DNA of 64,000 bases from assembly GCF_900155425.1 (NCBI RefSeq), contig NZ_LT700190.1, positions 248,001 to 312,000 of the forward strand, in the 5' to 3' direction. This DNA comes from Parabacteroides massiliensis. Lineage in GTDB: Bacteria > Bacteroidota > Bacteroidia > Bacteroidales > Tannerellaceae. The first letter of the stretch is position 1, and each line of letters starts with the position of its first letter. The notes beneath the pieces are model-generated. The model searched no databases and was not told the origin of the DNA. It was given only the letters and a program-made list of their open reading frames with translations. The position numbers were made by a program, and so were the translations under genes. Of the stretch, positions 17,540 through 25,885 are shown piece by piece.

Positions 17540-18667
17540 ATGGAACCATCTATATACAGTTTTTCACTTTGTACCGCACTGCCATTAATGTTATTCTTCG
17601 GCTTTTATTTTTTGTTTGCAAAGACTCCTGAAAAGAAAATTTTCACGAATTATCTCCGCTCCCGACAGATGATGGGTATAGCTATGTTGCTGCTTTCAGC
17701 AAACTATTCGGTACATTTCTTCTTTGGCATCCGATTCAAAAATGTGAATTCTTCCATATTGATGAACATGTCCACATACTTTCTGTGCTACTCTCTGTTC
17801 AGTTCGGCATTGATAATGTTGCTTGATCGTTTTTACATTACCAAACGGCGTGTGTGGACACATATCATTTTATGGATTATATTTTCAACTTTTTCCGGAG
17901 TTGTATTGTTTCTGTTGCCAAGCGGAATCATGCAAAAAATCTCTTTATTTGCTTTAGCTGTCTGGTTAATCGCTTTTGGAGTCGTTTTAGCTCGAAGAGT
18001 CATAGTTGCATATCGTAGAGCCATTCGGATTTTCAATGAAACTCAAGCGGATGATATAGGCGCATATATCGAATGGCTTTCTATATTCACTTATTGGGCT
18101 GTTATCTTCGGTGTTGGATGCGGATTACTGACATTCCTACCTGACAGATATGTGTATATCTGGGTGCTTTCATCAATCCCGTTCTACTGTTATCTTTTTC
18201 ACTGTTATCAGAACTACCTCCTGTTCTATGAACAGGTAGAAAATGCGTTTGAGCAGGATATTCAATCTGAAGAAGAACTTCTGACAAATTCGGGAATTGA
18301 ACCCGAAATGGTTTCAGAAGAAGTTCCTGAGTCCTATACAGAATTTATAGAGAAGGTTGACAACTGGATAAAGACAGACGGCTATGTCCAGCAGGGACTT
18401 ACCATAAAAGAACTGTCCAAAATACTTTATACGAACCGTACCTATCTTTCCGCTTATATCAAGACTACGTATAAAATGACATTCCGCGAATGGATAACCA
18501 GTCTCAGGTTGGAGTATGCGAAAAACATACTGAAGGAGCATCCAGAAATCAATATACAGAAGCTGGCTGAGTCTTCCGGTTTTCTTTCCCAAAGTAACTT
18601 TATCAAATTATTTTCCGAGAAAGAAGGATGTACGCCTGCCAAATGGAAAAAATCAAATCGGGAATAA
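17540..18667 (+). CDS. Membrane-anchored AraC-type regulator
   Basis: A 375-residue protein with six or seven hydrophobic segments in residues 1-225 (LPLMLFFGFYFLFA, IILWIIFSTFSGVVLFLL and others) and a cytoplasmic C-terminal AraC HTH pair at about 275-375 (LTIKELSKILYTNRTYLSAY, IQKLAESSGFLSQSNFIKLF). This architecture is common next to Bacteroides fimbrial operons. A DUF3575/fimbrillin operon whose leader shares 33 nt with the sequence just downstream of this gene lies at 54284, so this regulator may originally have controlled it. Ligand unknown. Confidence 0.75.
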   Translation: MEPSIYSFSLCTALPLMLFFGFYFLFAKTPEKKIFTNYLRSRQMMGIAMLLLSANYSVHFFFGIRFKNVNSSILMNMSTYFLCYSLFSSALIMLLDRFYITKRRVWTHIILWIIFSTFSGVVLFLLPSGIMQKISLFALAVWLIAFGVVLARRVIVAYRRAIRIFNETQADDIGAYIEWLSIFTYWAVIFGVGCGLLTFLPDRYVYIWVLSSIPFYCYLFHCYQNYLLFYEQVENAFEQDIQSEEELLTNSGIEPEMVSEEVPESYTEFIEKVDNWIKTDGYVQQGLTIKELSKILYTNRTYLSAYIKTTYKMTFREWITSLRLEYAKNILKEHPEINIQKLAESSGFLSQSNFIKLFSEKEGCTPAKWKKSNRE

Positions 18668-18714
18668 ATTGTGTAGTAAAACAACATCGGAAAAGGTCAC
18701 AGAAACCCATTTCC

Positions 18715-18793
18715 AAAAAGTGCTCAAACGACAAAAAAGTGCTAATTCGACAATTCAAAAAGTGCTAATTCGACAAAAAGATGCTCAAACGAC
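18715..18793 (+). repeat. Four tandem 18-19 bp repeats (probable integrase arm sites)
   Basis: AAAAAGTGCTnnnnCGAC units start at 18715, 18734, 18757 and 18775 (the last has AAAAAGATGCT). Two end TCAAACGAC and two end TAATTCGAC. The shared AAAAAGTG also occurs at the element's left end (14621). The cluster sits about 110 bp inside the right end, the usual place for arm-type integrase binding sites. Binding by the AraC regulator encoded just upstream is the alternative. Confidence 0.6.
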
Positions 18794-18850
18794 ATTATTT
18801 CTAAAATTTTACAGCAAAAGTTTTTCTAATCTTTTGGGCATAGAATGACA

Positions 18851-18883
18851 TTTATTATCTTTGGAGAGGACAAAGATAATAAA
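18851..18883. promoter_or_regulatory. 13-bp palindrome with TATCTTTG in both directions
   Basis: TTTATTATCTTTG (18851-18863) and CAAAGATAATAAA (18871-18883) flank GAGAGGA. Each arm contains a TAnnTTTG box, so this can be a divergent promoter or an operator over one. The right arm is part of the 33-nt sequence that recurs at 54284. Confidence 0.5.
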
Positions 18884-18901
18884 TGCAAGTTTATATGAGC
18901 A
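18869..18901 (+). repeat. 33-nt repeat, copy 1 (right end of the rteB element)
   Basis: Starts GACAAAGATAATAAAT, ends TTTATATGAGCA. The copy at 54284-54316 differs at one base only. It adjoins rteB coding sequence here and the DUF3575 start codon there. Either an attachment-site end or a fimbrial leader duplicated by recombination. Confidence 0.6.
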
Positions 18902-19299
18902 AAAACGGGCATACGATTTCGTCCGATACTCCGTTCTTTCAGGATGGTATGAAGCAGAGGCATAAGTTTATCCTCCACAAGCTGCTTGGGGATATAGTCC
19001 AGCGAGCCGAGTTTCATACTTTCGACTGCCGTATGCACTTCGGCATAGTTGGTCATGATGATTAACGGTTGTGTCATGCCTTCCTTGCGCATCCATCGTA
19101 ATAGGTCGATGCCGTCACCGTCGGGTAGTCGTAGGTCAGAAACCACGATGTCCCCGTCTGAGGCTTGTTGCAGAAGTTTCTTCGCGGTCGAGAGGTGGTA
19201 AGCCTGCACGGTACGGAATCCTTCCCGTGCCAGCAGGTTGCAGACAAACTCGCAATACACGATATTGTCCTCCACCACGATGATTCTTGTTTTATCCAT
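18902..19299 (-). pseudogene. rteB: RteB N-terminal receiver domain, cut by the element
   Basis: From the ATG at 19299 the protein is a CheY-like receiver: RIIVVEDN (acidic pocket), phosphoacceptor in DIVVSDLRLPDGDG, then MTNYAEVHTA and a switch lysine in YIPKQ. It stops matching RteB after NRMPVFA, where element DNA begins, and a chance stop occurs at 18826. The AAA+ half is at 13684-14607. It lies downstream of the rteA remnant, with its start 50 nt beyond the rteA stop, the normal rteA-rteB order. The receiver alone cannot activate transcription. Confidence 0.8.
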
Positions 19300-19348
19300 T
19301 TTCGTATTTTTCCTTTCTTCTTTTGCCTGCCGGATAATTTCAGCACCT

Positions 19349-20655
19349 TTATCCAGCACAGCCGGTCACCGCTTTGCATATCGCTTCGTCATCTGGAGTG
19401 GCACTTCCATGAAGTTGGGCGTAAAGTTCCCTCAATGGCTGGTCGGCACGGAGAATCTGCCATGAACTTCGCAGATGGTGTGTAAGTGTGTCCAGTTCTT
19501 GGAGGTCTTTACGCTGTTCTGCATCCTTGACCGCCTGCATTTCCTTTTCGGTTTCCGCTATCAGTTTGTCCAGCATGACGGATTCATTGCCATAAGATAG
19601 CAGAGTGGGAAAATCCGGCTTTTCATCCAATATGCTGCTTAATGCGCATTTATCCGTAATCTCCATCAGTTCGGATATGGAGAACGGCTTGAACAGGCAT
19701 CCGGCAAATCCACGCCCTATAAGTTCCTCCTTGCTGCAACTGCCCGAAGCGGTTGTCACGACTATGGGAATACTCTTCGAGTTGCCTACATTGGATGAGC
19801 GCAACAGTTCCAGCAGTTCAAAACCGCTTATCTCAGGCATATTCAGATCCGTCAGAAGCAGGCTGTATTCCTTTTTTCGTATCAGCTCCATCAGTACCGA
19901 AACATTGGTACAGGTATCGCAGTGCATCCCTTCATGGGCATACATTTCTTTCAACATAAGGAGAAGTACCTCGTCATTGTCGATGGCAATCACATCATGG
20001 CAGATATGATTATGGCGCATTTGCGCTTGAATTGTCTGTTCCGGCAGTTCCTCGGCTGTCTGCATGGGAATTTCCACCGTGAAGCGGCTCCCTTTGCCTT
20101 TCTCGCTTTCCAAGTGTATAGTTCCACCGAGCATCGCCACAATACGCTGCACGATGGACAATCCTAATCCGAAGCCGTCTTTTGCGGCGGCATTTGAAAG
20201 ACGTTCAAATGCACCGAATACTCGTTGTTGCTCATCTTCGGTCATGCCCGTATCGGTATCTTCAACGATAAGTTTCAGCAAACCGTTATCATAATCCGCT
20301 GCCAATGATACACTACCGTTATCCGTGAACTTGATGGCGTTTGACAACAAGTTGTTGCCGATTTGCAGGATACGTTCCTTGTCGGTCAAAACCACCGCAT
20401 CGGTGTGGCTCTCCACTATCAAAGTCAGCCCCTTGTTCATGGCAATGGGCATGAACTCCGTTTCAAGAATATGCGTGATTGCGGAAATCCTGCAAGGGGA
20501 AAGGTTGGGTTGCTCCTTGCCGTTGTCCAGACGGAAGAAATCCAGCAGCGTGTTGAGCATCTCCCGCATACGCTCGGAAGATTGCCGGATATTATCCACA
20601 TACATGGTGCTTTTATCCGCGCTACAACTTTTCTGCATCAGTCCGGCATAGCCTC
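19349..20655 (-). pseudogene. rteA: RteA hybrid sensor kinase, N-terminal half missing
   Basis: RteA is the membrane sensor kinase partner of RteB. What remains (about 435 residues) is the end of the dimerisation helix (GYAGLMQKSC), an HATPase domain (NLLSNAIKFTDNGS, GFGLGLSIV, with EDTDTGM in place of the usual DTGxG), a receiver domain with LLLTDLNMPEISG and a CLFKPF switch, and a C-terminal Hpt-like part (THHLRSSW). The periplasmic sensor, membrane segments and H-box histidine are missing. The break lies exactly at the stop of the radical-SAM gene (20654). It cannot autophosphorylate. Confidence 0.8.
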
Positions 20656-21529
20656 ATTTTGTCAATCGTATTTTTTCGTGGTAGAAGTAGTTTACGATGA
20701 CAGGTTTGCCTTTTTCCGAGCGTCCGTATGGCAGATCGTTTATACGATACGGGAAGCCCTGCTCCTTGGCGTAATTTGAAATGTCCTGCTCCAATGCCCG
20801 CCAGTATTCAAGCCTTTTTTTATTGTAAATTTCCTCGTAAAGCGGTATGAGGTCAGGATACTTCTCACGGATATACGTCATTATCCCGCCTTTGAACTGC
20901 CCGCGTAAATTCAGGTTTTCAAGCCAGATTAAATCAGCATAATCTTTTACCTCCTCTATTATTGCCTTCACGTCTGTTATTCTGGGGAATATGGGCGAGA
21001 CGAAGCATACGGTGCGGATACCTGCCTCGTATGTCTGACGCATCGCTTTCAGACGGCGTTCAATGCTTACGGCGTTGTCCATATCTGCGCAGAACTGCTC
21101 GTCGAGCGTATTGACAGACCATGACACAGTCACTTTGGGAAAACTCTTCAACAGGTCGAGATCGCGAAGGACAAGATCGGACTTTGTGCATATCATAATC
21201 TCGGCATCGCTTCCTCGCAGCTCTTCGAGCAGCCTTCGGGTACGGTGGAATTCTTCTTCATACGGATTGTAACCGTCCGTCACAGACCCTATTACAACAC
21301 GTTCACCGTCGTATTTATGAGGATTCGTTATCGGCTTCCAGTTTTTTACATCTAAAAACGTACCCCACGGCTCGGTGTGCCCGGTGAACCGTTTCATGAA
21401 CGATGCGTAGCAATACCTGCAGGCGTGGGGACACCCTACATAAGGGTTGACCGAATATCCTCCCACCGGCAGAGAGGATTTGGTCATTACACTCTTTACA
21501 TCTATTTCCTTTATTGTATCCATATTCAT
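20654..21529 (-). CDS. Radical SAM mobile pair protein B (SPL-like)
   Basis: A 291-residue radical SAM enzyme. The [4Fe-4S] motif CPHACRYC (CxxxCxxC) sits at about residue 33, followed by GSVTDGYNPYEEEFHRTRR, a segment shared with spore-photoproduct-lyase-like proteins. Radical SAM mobile pair proteins always occur as two adjacent genes on mobile elements; their reaction is unknown. It overlaps protein A by 4 nt (ATGA), so production is coupled. Its last codons touch the truncated rteA gene, suggesting that the cassette arrived with, or caused, loss of the rteA 5' half. Confidence 0.85.
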   Translation of the reverse strand: MNMDTIKEIDVKSVMTKSSLPVGGYSVNPYVGCPHACRYCYASFMKRFTGHTEPWGTFLDVKNWKPITNPHKYDGERVVIGSVTDGYNPYEEEFHRTRRLLEELRGSDAEIMICTKSDLVLRDLDLLKSFPKVTVSWSVNTLDEQFCADMDNAVSIERRLKAMRQTYEAGIRTVCFVSPIFPRITDVKAIIEEVKDYADLIWLENLNLRGQFKGGIMTYIREKYPDLIPLYEEIYNKKRLEYWRALEQDISNYAKEQGFPYRINDLPYGRSEKGKPVIVNYFYHEKIRLTK

Positions 21530-22194
21530 TGTATTCGTCTGGTAAATTGTTCCGGCAATTCCTGAATCATTCTTTCGTCGCCCATAATCGGCAGCAAATC
21601 CTCTTTCATGAACACCGGTATGCCATGAGCCTTTGCCTGTTCTGCAATGCTAAGCACCCATTCGGGGCGCGAATATGACTTTCCTTTTCGGTTTCCGGTC
21701 TCTGTGCCTATGACAATCCAGTCAATTCCCTCGAAATCAATCTCGCCGATATCATCGAAGAGAGGTTCAAACGTGACATGGTAGTGTCGTGCTTTGATAT
21801 TCTTTTTCAAATCATCAATCCTCCTTTTCTCGGAACTGCGCGTGACGGTCACGCCCATCCATACGTTCTCGTCGTCAGAGGAGAAACTGATTTTGTCAGG
21901 GCGCTTCGTCAGAAAGATATAGGCGTGCTGGGGATTGCTGCTGATCCGCTCGAAAATTTCTGCGTTCCATTCAGGCTTCCAATCGGAGAAATCGCTCATT
22001 CCTGTCATGAGCCACACATGAGGACGGGACGTATCGATGATGCGCAATTTTCGTTCCATGTATTCAGGCACGGAAAAGTCGTCGGTAATGTGGAAACGGC
22101 GGCAGTTGTTACGGGCATAGCAGTAAGGGCATCCTATAGTGCACCCTACCACTATGTTCATGTTTTTTATCAGGGATTTAATGCAGACACTCAT
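21526..22194 (-). CDS. Radical SAM mobile pair protein A
   Basis: A 222-residue radical SAM protein with the cluster motif CTIGCPYC near residue 18, then VWLMTGMSDFSDWKPEW and IFLTKRPDK, and VTFEPLFDDIG and WIVIGTETGNRKGK, a pattern shared with DUF5131/Gp37-like proteins. It lies between the metallohydrolase gene (4-nt overlap, ATGA) and mobile pair protein B (4-nt overlap). Cluster-binding cysteines are intact in both partners, so an active two-enzyme radical system is likely. Substrate unknown. Confidence 0.85.
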   Translation of the reverse strand: MSVCIKSLIKNMNIVVGCTIGCPYCYARNNCRRFHITDDFSVPEYMERKLRIIDTSRPHVWLMTGMSDFSDWKPEWNAEIFERISSNPQHAYIFLTKRPDKISFSSDDENVWMGVTVTRSSEKRRIDDLKKNIKARHYHVTFEPLFDDIGEIDFEGIDWIVIGTETGNRKGKSYSRPEWVLSIAEQAKAHGIPVFMKEDLLPIMGDERMIQELPEQFTRRIQ

Positions 22195-22967
22195 AACACA
22201 ACTGTTTCTCCGTCCTCCGGGATAATCAGCCGGCTCATGTCGGCTTCGTGATGCGTTGCCTCATTGCGCAGAATTGCACGGGTGGTCTGGCAATGGTCGA
22301 TGGCATCCATGTGTACGGCTATCAGCTTGATATGCGAAGGCAATTCGTCAAGTATCTGCATCACTTCGTTCTCGTCGGGGATGATAGGACCGTCCGTTTT
22401 GGAAAATTCGGGAAAGATTGCACCTCCGGAGTTTACCACGATATAGTCAGGATTGAACCGTTCCACGGTGTCTCGGATACATGCTTCCCATCGGCAGTCA
22501 CCCATTATATAAACGGTCGGGAAGCCCTCGGCTTTTAGCACATAACCTGATACAGGTCCCATCATCTGCCCGATCTGCCCGAAACCATGATGTCCGGTCG
22601 TGCGGTAAATGGATATGCCGTCTATTGTTTTTATTTCTTCGATGGGTATCACATTTGTAAATCCGTCGTTTCTGATGGCGTCCGCGTCCTGGGGCTGAAC
22701 GTAGAAAGGAATTTCTTTGGGCAAATGTGTGGGGACACTCGGCTCGTAATGGTCGATGTGATTGTGGGTCAGGAGCACCATGTCCACGCCTCCGATAATA
22801 TCCTGAATAGGAATGGTGAGGTGTACCCTCGGTGTTTTATTCACACCGAGGGCCGATATCAAAGTGCCTTTGTCGGCTAAAACGGGGTCAATTAGCATGG
22901 TGTGTCCCGCATACCTGATTTTCAAGGTGGCATTGCGCACCAATTGTACTGTGGATGTCTTTTTCAT
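22191..22967 (-). CDS. MBL-fold metallohydrolase (UlaG-like), radical SAM operon
   Basis: A 258-residue metallo-beta-lactamase-fold hydrolase. The metal motif LLTHNHIDHYEP (HxHxDH) is at about residues 65-75, further ligands lie in TTGHHGFG and IMGDCRWE, and the C-terminal IAVHMDAIDH supplies another His. The N-terminus RYAGHTMLIDPVL is typical of UlaG/L-ascorbate-lactonase-like enzymes acting on lactones or phosphodiesters. It is the first gene of a three-gene, fully overlapping operon with the radical SAM pair and is divergent from an AraC regulator. Substrate unknown. Confidence 0.85.
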   Translation of the reverse strand: MKKTSTVQLVRNATLKIRYAGHTMLIDPVLADKGTLISALGVNKTPRVHLTIPIQDIIGGVDMVLLTHNHIDHYEPSVPTHLPKEIPFYVQPQDADAIRNDGFTNVIPIEEIKTIDGISIYRTTGHHGFGQIGQMMGPVSGYVLKAEGFPTVYIMGDCRWEACIRDTVERFNPDYIVVNSGGAIFPEFSKTDGPIIPDENEVMQILDELPSHIKLIAVHMDAIDHCQTTRAILRNEATHHEADMSRLIIPEDGETVVL

Positions 22968-23073
22968 GACTATATGTCTTGTTATTGATTACGGGTGCAA
23001 AGTTCGGAAGAATCCGGCGAAACATCTATGCCTGAAAAAACGGTAATTATGCCATTTTGATAAATGAAATTAT

Positions 23074-23081
23074 TATCTTTG
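23074..23081 (+). promoter_or_regulatory. -7 box TATCTTTG for the AraC gene
   Basis: A perfect TAnnTTTG lies 16 nt before the ATG at 23098. A weaker CAAAGTTC on the other strand near 22999 may serve the divergent MBL operon. The 130-bp intergenic region is the likely AraC operator. Confidence 0.6.
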
Positions 23082-23097
23082 CAAAAACGACAAGGAT

Positions 23098-23997
23098 ATG
23101 GACGAGATAATCAACCCTGATCGACTGGTCAGCGTACCGTTCAACAAGACACGCTGCGGCGTGGATTTTTACATCAATACTGCCATAAACAAGGACATCG
23201 GACTTGTGCTGACAGAAAACAAGCGGTTTAAGACAGACTTCTTCAGCTTCTACTTTTTCCGTAAGGCAAACGGATATTTGCTACTGAACTTCCGCAAGAT
23301 TGAACTGCGCGACGGCATGGTTCTCCTGCTTTCACCCCATCAGCAACAAGAGTGGCATGTAGATGAGACGGCGTTGGATTACACGTTCCTTATATTCCGC
23401 GAAGATTTCATGCGTACTTTTATCGCCGACAAGTTCTTCGTTTTTCGCCTTTTGTATTGTTACCAGACAGATACGCCGCCTTACATCAATGCCACACATG
23501 ACGAAATGAAGGAATATATGCGGCTGCTCGGAAAGATTAAGTATGAGCTGATGAATCCAGTGTCCGATACGTACAATATCATTGTTTCCTTACTATATTA
23601 TCTTTTGCTGATTATCAATCGTACATACGCTGCCGCCTATTGCTTGCCCGCTGAAATTGCTAAAAACAATTTCGCTTTTCGGTTCAAGGACTTGTTGGAA
23701 CAGAATATCCGCACCCACCAGCGGGTGCAGGAATATGCAGACATGCTTCATGTCAGTCGCATCACACTCAATAACTCAGTAAAAGCCCAATTCGGAGTAT
23801 CAGCTACCCATTTGATAAAACAACGTCTGCTTGAGGAACTGAAGAACGAATTGCTATTCTCCAACCGCACTGTCAGTGAAATGGCGGATGATTTCAATTT
23901 CTCTGATCCGAGCCATCTCATGCGCTTCTTCAAACAGCAAACAGGCAAAACATTTACTCAGTACATGACGGATTACAATAAAGGCATATACGAATAA
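23098..23997 (+). CDS. AraC-family regulator divergent from the radical SAM operon
   Basis: A 299-residue regulator. The N-terminal cupin-like sensing half (about 1-180) includes FRKIELRDGMVLLLSPHQQQ. Two HTH motifs lie in the C-terminal 100 residues (VQEYADMLHVSRITLNNSVK and ISEMADDF-like VSEMADDFNFSDPSHLMRFF), with the family signature QQTGKTFTQY. There are no membrane segments. Divergent orientation and a shared 130-bp promoter region make control of the MBL/radical SAM operon likely. Inducer unknown. Confidence 0.8.
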   Translation: MDEIINPDRLVSVPFNKTRCGVDFYINTAINKDIGLVLTENKRFKTDFFSFYFFRKANGYLLLNFRKIELRDGMVLLLSPHQQQEWHVDETALDYTFLIFREDFMRTFIADKFFVFRLLYCYQTDTPPYINATHDEMKEYMRLLGKIKYELMNPVSDTYNIIVSLLYYLLLIINRTYAAAYCLPAEIAKNNFAFRFKDLLEQNIRTHQRVQEYADMLHVSRITLNNSVKAQFGVSATHLIKQRLLEELKNELLFSNRTVSEMADDFNFSDPSHLMRFFKQQTGKTFTQYMTDYNKGIYE

Positions 23998-24044
23998 CTT
24001 CTTAATATAGTCGATAGCGGCTATCGAAATATGGTTGTTGATGT

Positions 24045-24233
24045 TCAGGCGTTTTTGTACTGCATGAACCATTTTACGATTTCTGGATCTTCGTGCGAGC
24101 CGAGTAAGAAAGGCTTGTCGGTATCCAGCGTCTTTATCCGTGCCATGTCGTCGGCCGACAGGGTGAAGTCTAATATGTCGAGATTCTGCTTCATGCGTTC
24201 CGGTTTCACAGACTTAGGAATAATTATGCACAC
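24045..24233 (-). pseudogene. Aldo-keto reductase C-terminal fragment
   Basis: The last 62 residues of an aldo/keto reductase: VIIPKSVKPERM-like (IIIPKSVKPERMKQNLDILD), FTLSADDMARIKTLDTD and DPEIVKWFM. The barrel with the catalytic Tyr/Lys/His is missing because the gene stops at 24233, where the truncated AraC gene on the opposite strand begins. Non-functional remnant. Confidence 0.7.
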
Positions 24234-24235
24234 TG

Positions 24236-24916
24236 ATATTTATCGCGCCCGGACAGGTGTTCGGTGCGGAAGATGACGGCATGCAGTTCCAACCAGATGG
24301 CTACCTGCTTATGTTCCATCCCGACCTGCTGCGGAATACACCTCTCGGGCGGATAATGCGTGAATATTCGTTCTTTTCCTACGAGACAAACGAGGCATTG
24401 CACCTTAGTGTGGAAGAACGGCAAATCATCATGGATTGCTTCCACAAGATTCAATATGAATTGAACCATCCGATACACCGTCACAGCAAGAACCTCATCA
24501 CAGACAGCATCAAGACGTTCCTTGATTACTGCACACGTTTCTATGACCGCCAGTTCATCACACGCGACAACCAAAACCGAGACATCCTCGCAAGATTTGA
24601 GCGGTTGCTTGACGAATACTTCCATGATGGGGCTGCTAAACGGATAGGCTTGCCCACTGTACAGTATTGTGCAGACAAGCTCTGCCTCTCGCCCAACTAT
24701 TTCAGTGATTTATTGAAAAAAGAAACAGGTTCAACCGCCCTGCATTTCATTCATGACAAGTCTATTGAAATAGCCAAGACGGAACTTGCATCTACAGACG
24801 ACACCGTTAATGAAATCGCCTATAATCTCGGTTTTCAGTACCCGCAACATTTTACCCGACTGTTCAAGAAAGAGGTAGGTTACACTCCGAATGAATATAG
24901 AGCGCAAGTGTCGTGA
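24236..24916 (+). pseudogene. AraC-family regulator, N-terminus missing
   Basis: About 226 codons remain open from 24236 (IFIAPGQVFGAEDDGMQF); the first usable codon is GTG at 24257. The sensing domain has lost roughly its first 70 residues. The C-terminal AraC HTH pair is complete (VQYCADKLCLSPNYFSDLLK, VNEIAYNLGFQYPQHFTRLF). The 5' end abuts the aldo-keto reductase remnant, and each gene is missing the part that would lie in the other's territory, so a rearrangement joined two loci here. It may have regulated the reductase. Confidence 0.7.
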
Positions 24917-24937
24917 GAATTGGATTAGTACAGAATA

Positions 24938-25885
24938 TTAGAACCCAACACCTCTCTTGCGCTTAACTTTCTTCCTTCTGCGAAGTATATCCACCATTTC
25001 CTGATTGGCTTCCGCATCAGCAGCGTTATAAGATGAGCCACTGCTTTTTAGCAATCCCCAAGAGCCGTTGAACAACTCGCTTTGTGCCGTGCCGGACGGT
25101 GCGCTTGGTGTAGCCGTTTCATATATTCCGGCTGTTATTCCCATACGTTCCCTGCATCTGTTGTGCTGCAAAGCCGCGTCAATCTTGGAATAACTGAAAC
25201 GCCTGTCCACTTTGGAGCCGTTGAAATGGTAGCCATTCATGGAGAATACAACACCCTGCACCTCGCTGGTCTGCCCCTTATGCTTGAAATGTACTTCCAC
25301 TCCCTGCCGTTTCAGGTTGGCGATAAGCACGTTCCAGTTGCCGCATCTGCCGACTTCCATTTTGATGATGTCGTAAAGCGCATATTTCGTCCTGTCTGGC
25401 TCTTTCAGGCGGTTGCGTTTGACATTGTCCTTTCCGCCAGCCATATGCAAGCCGTATTTCAAGGTCAATTCCTTGCAGATGCGGGTACTGCGCAGACGCT
25501 CGTGCCTGTCCGATATGGTATTGCCGTTGTTGTCTATGCGGTTGAAAGCAATATGCACGTGTGGATGCTCCTTGTCGAAATGCTGGGCGATGAAGAACTG
25601 CGTATTCTTGATTCCCATCCATTCCATATATTCAAGCGCGATGCCTGCCATGATACGGTTCGTCAGCCGTAACTCATCCTCTTTGGAAAAACTCAACGCG
25701 ATATGTCCGACAGGTTTTGTCACCTTATCGTTCATCCGTGACTGGGCATTGAAACTCATGGCGATAGTTTCCAGATTTTCCATAAACAAGCCTTCGCTTG
25801 CTACTATCTGCGTATCCTTCTTCTTGTCGATGATGTAATCCACCGCACCCTTGAAGTCGCTTCCTTTTACGATTTTCGCCATCAT
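24938..25885 (-). CDS. Relaxase/mobilization nuclease (element 1)
   Basis: A 315-residue Bacteroides-type relaxase of the MobB/BmgA kind. The N-terminal nuclease domain (MAKIVKGSDFKGAVDYIID) has the metal-binding HPHVHIAFNRID at about residues 108-119; the second half is basic and ends KVKRKRGVGF. It nicks at oriT and pilots the strand during conjugative mobilization. The start overlaps the mobC stop by 4 nt. About 45% of residues visibly match the relaxase at 36567 in the same order, so the two elements are related but not duplicates. Confidence 0.9.
   Translation of the reverse strand: MMAKIVKGSDFKGAVDYIIDKKKDTQIVASEGLFMENLETIAMSFNAQSRMNDKVTKPVGHIALSFSKEDELRLTNRIMAGIALEYMEWMGIKNTQFFIAQHFDKEHPHVHIAFNRIDNNGNTISDRHERLRSTRICKELTLKYGLHMAGGKDNVKRNRLKEPDRTKYALYDIIKMEVGRCGNWNVLIANLKRQGVEVHFKHKGQTSEVQGVVFSMNGYHFNGSKVDRRFSYSKIDAALQHNRCRERMGITAGIYETATPSAPSGTAQSELFNGSWGLLKSSGSSYNAADAEANQEMVDILRRRKKVKRKRGVGF

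Larger units (their letters stand above)
14608..18901. mobile_element. Small integrative element inserted in rteB
   Basis: About 4.3 kb lie between the two halves of rteB. Contents are a tyrosine integrase, a RhuM-like partner, an XRE repressor and a membrane AraC-type regulator. The ends mirror each other: left TACATATAAAAAGTG (14614 on) and right AAGTTTATATGAGC. Joined, they give a core with inverted TTTATATG / CATATAAA arms around GCAGAAA, a typical tyrosine-recombinase attP. Arm-type AAAAAGTG sites occur once on the left (14621) and four times on the right (18715-18793). rteB reads through once the element is removed (VFA then RDSS). Confidence 0.65.

Noticed and set aside
18715-18793. 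CRISPR-like array
   Set aside because: Four 18-19 nt units with 0-5 nt between them are too short and too close; no cas genes. They fit integrase arm sites.
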